From: Bacillota bacterium
GTDB taxonomy: Bacteria; Bacillota; Clostridia; Lachnospirales; Anaerotignaceae
Direction: 5' to 3'
Assembly: GCA_023413275.1 (NCBI GenBank)
Contig: JAEZPX010000081.1
Span: forward strand, 1-6,764
Length of the DNA: 6,764 bases
Below are positions 1 to 4,137 of this stretch, piece after piece; position 1 is the first letter of the stretch, and each line of letters starts with the position of its first letter. The translations under genes were made by a program, and so were the position numbers. The notes below the pieces were generated by a model that was not told where the DNA came from, searched no databases, and saw only the letters and a list, made by a program, of their open reading frames with translations.

Positions 1-125
1 AGAACCACAAAAATCAATATCTCTTTGCCAAAGGTTTTCTTGTTGTATTGATCCGGCAAAAGTTGAGGAGGAAAAACCAGAAAACGCAAATTTGTTATAC
101 TTGAAATTTCACTTCCTGTTTTCAT
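1..125 (-). CDS. Possible 5' part of an unidentified gene, cut by the window edge
   Basis: On the minus strand an ATG at 123-125 opens 41 codons with no stop up to the window edge. A purine-rich GGAAGAG lies about 10 nt upstream, and a GTG one codon earlier is an alternative start. The start is only 44 nt after the nifB stop, and no terminator hairpin lies between them, so it could be the third gene of the nifX-nifB transcript. The visible N-terminus begins MKTGSEISS, followed by a hydrophobic stretch containing FPPQLLPDQ and then KEILIFVV. The strand-turn-strand look and the QLLPD segment faintly recall the N-terminus of photolyase-related flavoproteins, but that is a weak guess and I do not assign a function. 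With so few codons it could also be a chance open frame. Confidence 0.35.
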   Translation of the reverse strand, partial: MKTGSEISSITNLRFLVFPPQLLPDQYNKKTFGKEILIFVV

Positions 126-169
126 CACAAAATCACTCTTCCATTTAAATCAATTGAAAAAGATGTTCC

Positions 170-1045
170 TTATCCATGAGAAAATGTATCCTTTATCGAC
201 ACACGCTTCAAATATATTCTCTCGCCGTAATCCTCGCCCCCGGGTACGCCGATGGCATCTGCCCGACACCTTTGACAGTGTCTGAACACATCTATATGCT
301 TTTCCGCCTGCTGCCATGTACCATCGATGAGGGCACAAGTAGGGGCACTGCAATATGCCAATTCATGCTGTGGTATGAGTGGAATAATATTATAAATACT
401 GGCACCTGCGTCGCGAACGATTTTTGCCACCTCTTCAATGTGATGGTCATTGATGCCAGGTACCAAAACCGTGTTTACCTTCACTGTTATGCCCGCAGTG
501 GAAACCTTTTTAATGCCCTCCAGCTGGTTTTTGATTAAAATACCTGCGCCCTCCACACCCGCGTGGCGCTTGCCGTGATATGTAATACCCCCATTGATTT
601 TCGCTTCAATTTCAGGGTCAACGGCATTCACCGTAACCGTAAGGGAATCAATGCCCACATCAATAATTTCATCAGCCTTTTCTACCAAAAGCAATCCATT
701 GGTACTCATGCACTTAATCAGCTGAGGAAATTCCTTCTTAATTAAACGAAAGGTTTCCAAAGCATATGGTGTTGCTAAGGTATCACCAGGCCCTGCAATC
801 CCCGCAACGGTAATTACCTTACATAAATCCAAAGACCTCCTGATCACATCAATTGCTTCTTCGGGAGATATAACCGTTGACGTAACACCAGGACGTTTTT
901 CAAAATCATTGATTTGCCTATCGCAAAATTTACATTCTATGTTACAGCCAGGGCTTATTGGAAGGTGAATTCTCCCCGATTCTCCTTTCTTCCCTCTCGC
1001 AAAGCAGGGATGCCTTAGTGTTAATTCATTATACGATACCCCCAT
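170..1045 (-). CDS. nifB: NifB-like radical SAM protein (NifB-co / FeMo-cofactor precursor synthase family)
   Basis: NifB uses S-adenosylmethionine and two [4Fe-4S] clusters to build the carbide-centred 8Fe core (NifB-co) that becomes the active-site cofactor of nitrogenases. The 291-residue product has an HPC motif at 12-14, the radical SAM motif CX3CX2C at Cys34, Cys38 and Cys41, GPGD at 85-88, a Cys112-Met-Ser-Thr-Asn-Gly segment, and a C-terminal CX2CRADA motif with Cys257 and Cys260. Together these are the hallmark motifs of NifB rather than of radical SAM proteins in general. It is the short form, lacking the fused C-terminal NifX domain; that domain is supplied by the gene just upstream. 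The ATG at 1043-1045 is chosen over an upstream in-frame ATG because AGAGAGGAAACAG sits directly before it; it overlaps the upstream gene by 17 nt, implying translational coupling. The His-rich stretch that normally follows HPC is replaced by Gly/Lys-rich residues. No nitrogenase structural genes are visible, so the final cofactor user is unknown. Confidence 0.88.
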   Translation of the reverse strand: MGVSYNELTLRHPCFARGKKGESGRIHLPISPGCNIECKFCDRQINDFEKRPGVTSTVISPEEAIDVIRRSLDLCKVITVAGIAGPGDTLATPYALETFRLIKKEFPQLIKCMSTNGLLLVEKADEIIDVGIDSLTVTVNAVDPEIEAKINGGITYHGKRHAGVEGAGILIKNQLEGIKKVSTAGITVKVNTVLVPGINDHHIEEVAKIVRDAGASIYNIIPLIPQHELAYCSAPTCALIDGTWQQAEKHIDVFRHCQRCRADAIGVPGGEDYGERIYLKRVSIKDTFSHG

Positions 1046-1397
1046 CTGTTTCCTCTCTTTCCCACTCCAACAAATGATCCTCAATCATCTTCTTAATTAC
1101 CTCATCTATAAAATAGGGAGTCTCAAAAATTGCAAACCCCTTTTCTTCCAGATAAAGACTTGCGCCATCCCCAATTTTTGATACAACAATTGCAGCACAA
1201 TCTTTAATTTTTTCAATTACCTTATCAAACGCTTGGTTGGTATGACCTTCTTGGGTACAGCATTGGTTGACGTTTCTAGTTTCCAAATACTTATAACCGC
1301 TCCCTTTAACCTCAAAAATATGAAAATATTTCGCCCTTCCAAAATGTTCATTCACAACTTTTCCGTCTGTGCTTGCAACTGCAATTTTAACTTCCAT
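1029..1397 (-). CDS. NifX/NafY-type dinitrogenase iron-molybdenum cofactor-binding domain protein
   Basis: This 122-residue cytoplasmic protein matches the DiNase_FeMo-co family (NifX, NafY, and the C-terminal domain of long NifB proteins), small carriers that hold NifB-co or related iron-sulfur cofactors in transit. The typical opening VKIAVAST is followed by a conserved VNEHFGRAKYFHIFEV block (residues 14-29), a Cys46-Cys47/His52 segment, and IVVSKIGDGAS (70-80), the central strand and loop of the fold. The start at 1395-1397 is preceded by CAGGAGGGAAGAC, a near-ideal ribosome binding site, so the longer in-frame start 13 codons upstream is rejected. The ORF overlaps the nifB start by 17 nt, so the two are almost certainly co-translated: synthase plus carrier. 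The 165 nt between this start and the metY terminator must hold the promoter, but I could not identify a convincing -35/-10 pair or riboswitch there. Family members also occur in organisms without nitrogenase, so a role in nitrogen fixation is not proven. Confidence 0.85.
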   Translation of the reverse strand: MEVKIAVASTDGKVVNEHFGRAKYFHIFEVKGSGYKYLETRNVNQCCTQEGHTNQAFDKVIEKIKDCAAIVVSKIGDGASLYLEEKGFAIFETPYFIDEVIKKMIEDHLLEWEREETDGGIV

Positions 1398-1562
1398 GTC
1401 TTCCCTCCTGTAAAGGGGAAATTGCTTCTGCCTCATTCACAATTTCCATAACCTTTTATAAAATTCAACTAATATCCCTATTCTTAATATTTGGAACAAT
1501 TTCATAAGCCTCCATTTAAATTATTGTTCTGGGTTCCAGTATCTGAAGAAACTTTGTGTTGT

Positions 1563-1601
1563 AAAAAAGCCGCTAAACTTTGAATTGCAAAGTTTAACGG
1601 C
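1563..1601 (-). terminator. Intrinsic terminator of the yezD-metY transcript
   Basis: Read on the minus strand, a GCCG/CGGC base extends through a 9-bp TAAACTTTG/CAAAGTTTA stem with a 5-nt loop and is followed at once by six T residues (1563-1568). The one non-Watson-Crick position is a U-G wobble in the minus-strand RNA but a C-A mismatch in the plus-strand RNA, which fits termination of minus-strand transcripts. It begins about 40 nt after the metY stop. It separates metY from the nifX-nifB pair, so those genes probably have their own promoter. Confidence 0.88.
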
Positions 1602-1640
1602 CTCTAATTTTTTTAGTCAACCAAATTATATTCAATTATT

Positions 1641-2933
1641 TCACGCATTAAACGCCTCTTCTAAGTCAAAAAGGATATCATCTATATGTTCTATACCAAT
1701 GGATAACCTAATTGTATTTGGTTTGATCCCTTGGTCAAGCAGTTCCTTCTCAGTTAACTGCGAGTGTGTTGTTGATGCAGGATGAATGACAAGGGATTTT
1801 ACATCGGCAACATTTGCCAGCAAAGAAAATATTTGTAAGTGATCAATAAAGTTCTTTGCTTCTTCCTCTCCGCCCCTAATCTCAAATGTAAAGATTGAAC
1901 CTGCACCTTCGCTAAAGTACTTGTTGTAAAGGTCATGGGATGGAGCATCTTTAAGGGATGGATGATTTACCTTATCTACCTGAGGATGCTTTGATAAAAA
2001 ATCAACAACTTTAAGAGTATTCTCCATATGTCGTTCGACCCTTAAGGATAATGTTTCAAGCCCTTGCAAGAATAGGAATGCATGGAATGGTGACAATGCC
2101 GCACCTGTATCTCTAAGTAAAATCGCTCTGATTTTTGTTACAAAAGCCGCAGGTCCCGCCGCCTGTGTAAAGCTAATACCGTGATAGCTTGGATTGGGTT
2201 CTGTAAGAGAAGGAAATTTGCCGGATGCTTCCCAATTAAATTTACCACTATCTACAATTACACCGCCAATTGCTGTTCCATGTCCGCCAATAAACTTAGT
2301 TGCAGAATGAACTATAATATCTGCACCATATTCAATAGGTCTAATTAAGTAGGGTGTACCAAAGGTATTGTCAATCACAAGGGGAATTTTATGGTTATGT
2401 GCAATTTTTGCAATCTCTTCAATATCCACTACATTTGAATTTGGGTTGCCAAGGGTCTCAATAAAAATCCCCTTGGTGTTTTCTTGAATTGCATTTTCAA
2501 CTTCCTCTAGATTGTTTGCGTCTACAAAGGTTGTTGTTATTCCATATTGGGGAAGTGTATGTGCTAATAAGTTAAATGTGCCGCCATAAATTGTCTTTGC
2601 TGAGACAATATTGTCGCCGTTTTGCGCAAGATTTTGGATGGTATAACTTACGGCTGCCGCACCTGATGCTACTGCCAATGCCGCAACACCGCCTTCTAAT
2701 GCAGCAATTCTTTCTTCAAAAATCCCTTGTGTTGGGTTTGTTAGTCTTCCATAGATATTTCCTGCATCTCTCAGCCCAAATCTTGCGGCAGCATGTTCAC
2801 TGTTATGGAAAACATAAGATGTTGTTTGATAAATTGGTACTGCTCTTGCATCTGTTGATGGGTCCGCATTTTCCTGCCCCACATGAATCTGTTTTGTTTC
2901 AAATTTTAAATTTCTTTCTTTTAATTTACTCAT
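1641..2933 (-). CDS. metY: O-acetylhomoserine sulfhydrylase (O-acetylhomoserine aminocarboxypropyltransferase)
   Basis: This PLP enzyme replaces the acetyl group of O-acetyl-L-homoserine with sulfide to give homocysteine; many members also accept methanethiol and give methionine directly. The 430-residue length is normal for MetY and longer than typical cystathionine gamma-synthases. Visible marks of the Cys/Met-metabolism PLP family are YGRLTNPT (61-68), the cofactor-stacking and VIDNTFGTPYL region (186-196), the Schiff-base lysine Lys213 in HSATKFIGGHGT, and IHPASTTH (383-390), which binds substrate carboxylate. The start at 2931-2933 is preceded by AGAGGT eight nt upstream; the longer in-frame start lacks such a site. 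It lies 56 nt downstream of yezD and shares its transcript. Expression is probably set by the leader attenuator upstream of yezD. Distinction from O-succinylhomoserine enzymes rests on overall sequence feel and length; specificity is not certain. Confidence 0.93.
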   Translation of the reverse strand: MSKLKERNLKFETKQIHVGQENADPSTDARAVPIYQTTSYVFHNSEHAAARFGLRDAGNIYGRLTNPTQGIFEERIAALEGGVAALAVASGAAAVSYTIQNLAQNGDNIVSAKTIYGGTFNLLAHTLPQYGITTTFVDANNLEEVENAIQENTKGIFIETLGNPNSNVVDIEEIAKIAHNHKIPLVIDNTFGTPYLIRPIEYGADIIVHSATKFIGGHGTAIGGVIVDSGKFNWEASGKFPSLTEPNPSYHGISFTQAAGPAAFVTKIRAILLRDTGAALSPFHAFLFLQGLETLSLRVERHMENTLKVVDFLSKHPQVDKVNHPSLKDAPSHDLYNKYFSEGAGSIFTFEIRGGEEEAKNFIDHLQIFSLLANVADVKSLVIHPASTTHSQLTEKELLDQGIKPNTIRLSIGIEHIDDILFDLEEAFNA

Positions 2934-2989
2934 AATAAAATACCTCTTTTCTCTCATTTAAATTGATACTCGCCCGTTTACACATCAGT

Positions 2990-3139
2990 TTACTTCATTC
3001 TTATTTTCTCAAATCGTTCTATTTGAATGATTTTTCCGTCCTGAACTACTAATGTTATAGAACCGAATCTAATTTGTTTCAGTAATTTTTCAATTTGTTC
3101 TATTGCTGCTTTCATCTCCATTGACATATTTTTATCCAT
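2990..3139 (-). CDS. yezD: YezD family small protein (DUF2292)
   Basis: A 49-codon gene with a clear ribosome binding site, AAAGGAG seven nt before the ATG at 3137-3139. The product starts MDKNMSMEMK, has a short amphipathic helix (AAIEQIEKLLKQIRF, about 11-25) and ends with the strand pair GSITLVVQDGKIIQIERFEKI (26-46). That GS-[IV]-T-L-[IV]-[IV]-QDGK-[IV]-[IV]-QIE block is the signature of the DUF2292/YezD family. The family has no established biochemical role. From memory its members tend to sit next to sulfur-assimilation and methionine/cysteine genes in Firmicutes, and this copy follows that pattern directly ahead of metY. It is the first full-length gene after the leader terminator, so it should be controlled together with metY. 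No membrane segment or cysteine is present; it is likely a small cytosolic accessory or binding protein. Confidence 0.85.
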   Translation of the reverse strand: MDKNMSMEMKAAIEQIEKLLKQIRFGSITLVVQDGKIIQIERFEKIRMK

Positions 3140-3163
3140 ATAAGAGCTCCTTTAAAATGATAT

Positions 3164-3219
3164 AAAAAAGGCATAAAAATCTGTTTCCAATAATCATTTA
3201 TAGAAACAGTTAATATGCC
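3164..3219 (-). terminator. Leader terminator (attenuator) ahead of yezD-metY
   Basis: In the minus-strand RNA the outer stem GGCAUA/UAUGCC (3214-3219 with 3170-3175) and an inner 9-bp stem CUGUUUCUA/UGGAAACAG (3201-3209 with 3181-3189, one G-U) form an interrupted hairpin with an 11-nt loop. Six U residues follow (3164-3169). It lies 25 nt upstream of the yezD start and downstream of the Met/Cys-rich short ORF. As the end of a 48-codon gene it would be unremarkable, but its whole 5' side is complementary to codons 27-37 of that ORF, so it is better read as a conditional terminator. Confidence 0.75.
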
Positions 3220-3362
3220 ATTGTGTCAATCATTATCTACCATATTTTCCTCTATATGGTGTGTGATATGTATAAAAATACTCCTAAACAACATTAATTT
3301 TTATAAGCAAAACATCGTTTAGATTCATACATGACACGATAACACATTCGATCTGTTTCCAT
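3200..3362 (-). promoter_or_regulatory. Putative antiterminator: leader ORF codons 27-37 paired with the terminator 5' arm
   Basis: Positions 3362-3332 can pair with 3200-3228 in the minus-strand RNA. The pairing is 10 bp (3362-3353 with 3200-3209, one G-U), an A-A mismatch, one U-A pair, a 2-nt bulge (3350, 3349), 10 bp (3348-3339 with 3212-3221, three G-U), a C-A mismatch at 3338/3222, and 6 bp (3337-3332 with 3223-3228). The total is 27 pairs. The 3' strand contains GGCAUA and CUGUUUC, the complete 5' side of the terminator, so the two structures exclude each other. As a consequence, ATCTGTTTCCA (plus strand) occurs twice, at 3351-3361 and 3179-3189. The pairing is read directly from the sequence; its regulatory use is inferred. 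No S-box core or T-box sequence was seen here. Confidence 0.7.
3239..3260 (-). promoter_or_regulatory. Small leader hairpin between the short ORF and the terminator
   Basis: ACCATAT and ATATGGT form a perfect 7-bp stem with the 8-nt loop AGAGGAAA on the minus strand. It lies in the linker between the short-ORF stop and the terminator, and can persist in both the terminator and antiterminator states. It might act as an RNA polymerase pause hairpin that keeps transcription and leader translation in step, but that role is speculative. There is no T-run after it, so it is not a terminator itself. Confidence 0.5.
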
Positions 3363-3440
3363 CATTTGATTATGCATTCGGCTCATCTCCATCATACATA
3401 AACACATCATCTGCATCTTACAATTGTTTGCCTCTTTCAT
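3294..3440 (-). CDS. Met/Cys-rich 48-residue leader ORF (putative attenuator leader peptide)
   Basis: An ATG at 3438-3440 follows AGGAGGTG with 8 nt spacing, one of the strongest ribosome binding sites in the window, and runs 48 codons to a TAA. Met occupies positions 1, 9, 11, 12, 16, 17, 19, 22, 26, 27, 32 and 37; Cys occupies 7, 13, 15, 33 and 43. That is 17 of 48 residues, with 13 of the 17 in codons 1-27, just before the segment (codons 27-37) that can act as antiterminator. The next gene cluster makes sulfur amino acids. The arrangement parallels trp- or his-type leader peptides, with Met and Cys codons as the sensors. It has no signal peptide or domain I recognise. The main alternative is a small Met/Cys metal-binding protein. 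The peptide is longer than classical leaders (14-30 residues), which is a point against. That it is translated is quite likely; the attenuation role is inferred. Confidence 0.75.
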   Translation of the reverse strand: MKEANNCKMQMMCLCMMEMSRMHNQMMETDRMCYRVMYESKRCFAYKN

Positions 3441-3484
3441 ACTACTTACACCTCCTAATATATTTATAATCCTATTGGACTTTC

Positions 3485-3513
3485 ATCTTATTTACTAACT
3501 CAGCCAAAATCAA
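3485..3513 (-). promoter_or_regulatory. Candidate sigma-A type promoter for the leader-yezD-metY transcript
   Basis: On the minus strand TTGATT (3508-3513) and TAAGAT (3485-3490) are separated by 17 nt, each matching the housekeeping consensus at four of six positions. Transcription would start near 3478, leaving about 38 nt before the leader ORF start. A TATAAA closer to the leader ORF was considered, but it would place the start at the ribosome binding site. An imperfect palindrome containing TCCAATTAGTGGA lies just upstream near 3540-3552 and might be an operator. Confidence 0.35.
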
Positions 3514-3664
3514 CAAAAATTTTCACTAAAATTATGAATCCAATTAGTGGAATTCAATCAAATTTTCCTCTTTTGCAAAATTCAACTTGATTTACTACCA
3601 TCAATCTTTTCATAAGAATATCACCTGTTTTTCCTTTCGTCCAATATGCAATGAATATAGCAGT

Positions 3665-3877
3665 TTATAACCTGAACCTATACCATTTGGAAATCAAAGA
3701 CTTCATGTTAACATCTTTGCTTAGATTTAAATGGAATACCTTAAGTTCCTTTGATTTTTGAAGATAATCTGATTTTTCTTTATCAGCTCTGGTACCAATA
3801 TCAGGAGCGAGGAGTATCCCGTGATCTTCCCACTTAAAAAATCTTAGTGTATTTAAATGTGTAACTGGATGCATCAT
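3665..3877 (-). CDS. Orphan 70-codon ORF of unknown function, possibly a gene remnant
   Basis: The frame encodes a hydrophilic protein with a credible globular composition: LRFFKWEDHGILLAPDIGTR (about 11-30), then a Lys/Glu-rich helix and a C-terminal VNMKSLISKWYRFRL. It does not look like random translation of AT-rich DNA, yet no ribosome binding site precedes either of the two adjacent ATG codons at the start, and the frame closes with a stop three codons further upstream. This suggests the 3' end of a decayed larger gene, or a gene started in an unconventional way. I do not recognise the family. It stands alone between the hairpin at 3960-3990 and the leader promoter region, with no obvious partner. 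The 220 bp between its stop and the leader ORF hold only the candidate promoter and nothing else I can name. Confidence 0.4.
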   Translation of the reverse strand: MMHPVTHLNTLRFFKWEDHGILLAPDIGTRADKEKSDYLQKSKELKVFHLNLSKDVNMKSLISKWYRFRL

Positions 3878-3959
3878 ATAACATTAAGATTAAATAAGCC
3901 TTTTATTTATGGTTTATCTTGTGTTCCCCACTTATCCTTACGTATTAAGCAACCATGAT

Positions 3960-3990
3960 AAAGGCTTCGTTCAGTTTGAACAAAGCCTTT
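3960..3990 (-). terminator. Long hairpin downstream of the chemoreceptor gene, likely terminator
   Basis: On the minus strand AAAGGCTT-T-GTTCA, a 3-nt loop, then TGAAC-G-AAGCCTTT gives a 14-bp stem. The only non-Watson-Crick position is U-G in the minus-strand RNA but C-A in plus-strand RNA, which supports the minus orientation. The 3' tail has only three T residues, so termination strength is uncertain. It lies about 145 nt after the stop of the chemoreceptor gene and is the best candidate for its 3' end. Confidence 0.55.
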
Positions 3991-4041
3991 TAAATCCATA
4001 TTCATCTGCCTTAAAATTGATTGAATGCTATTGTACGTAAA

Positions 4042-4137
4042 TGATAGTCACTTTTCTCATAAAGAAATTCGAAGCAGTCTAATTTTCCATATTTGAAAAA
4101 TTTATATTTAGCCTTTTGAGAAAACCAGTGATAGTCA
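4042..4137. repeat. 9-bp direct repeats flanking a short inverted-repeat segment
   Basis: TGATAGTCA occurs at 4042-4050 and again at 4129-4137; the second copy contains the stop codon of the chemoreceptor gene. Between the copies lie 78 bp whose ends carry TTTTCTCA (4052-4059) and TGAGAAAA (4117-4124), extended by AAAG/CTTT across a one-base bulge. The form resembles a miniature inverted-repeat element with a target duplication, but chance 9-mer matches are not rare in AT-rich DNA. It may simply be a folded 3' untranslated region. Confidence 0.35.

Noticed and set aside
176..538. Plus-strand ORF of 120 codons
   Set aside because: It lies wholly antisense to nifB, has no ribosome binding site, and its translation has no recognisable domain; it is a shadow of the GC-richer nifB frame.
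170..1045. Recent horizontal transfer of nifB suggested by higher GC in several segments
   Set aside because: Hand-counted 60-base samples range from about 35% to 57% within nifB, and conserved parts of the chemoreceptor reach similar values, so the contrast is not reliable.
1435..1512. Minus-strand 22-codon ORF preceded by GGAGG ahead of the nifX-like gene
   Set aside because: The GGAGG is only 3 nt from the ATG, too close for good initiation, and no terminator or complementary pairing follows, so there is no support for a second leader peptide.
2576..2935. Plus-strand ORF of 119 codons
   Set aside because: It is antisense to metY, is Leu/His/Gln-rich in the way complementary frames are, and lacks a start signal.
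3140..3480. SAM-I riboswitch or T-box in the metY leader
   Set aside because: The S-box core and the T-box sequence were looked for on the minus strand and not found; the Met/Cys ORF and its pairing explain the leader better.
3554..3613. Minus-strand 19-codon ORF with AGGTGA before the ATG
   Set aside because: It is very short, lies upstream of the candidate leader promoter, and shows no unusual composition; a chance start signal is more likely.
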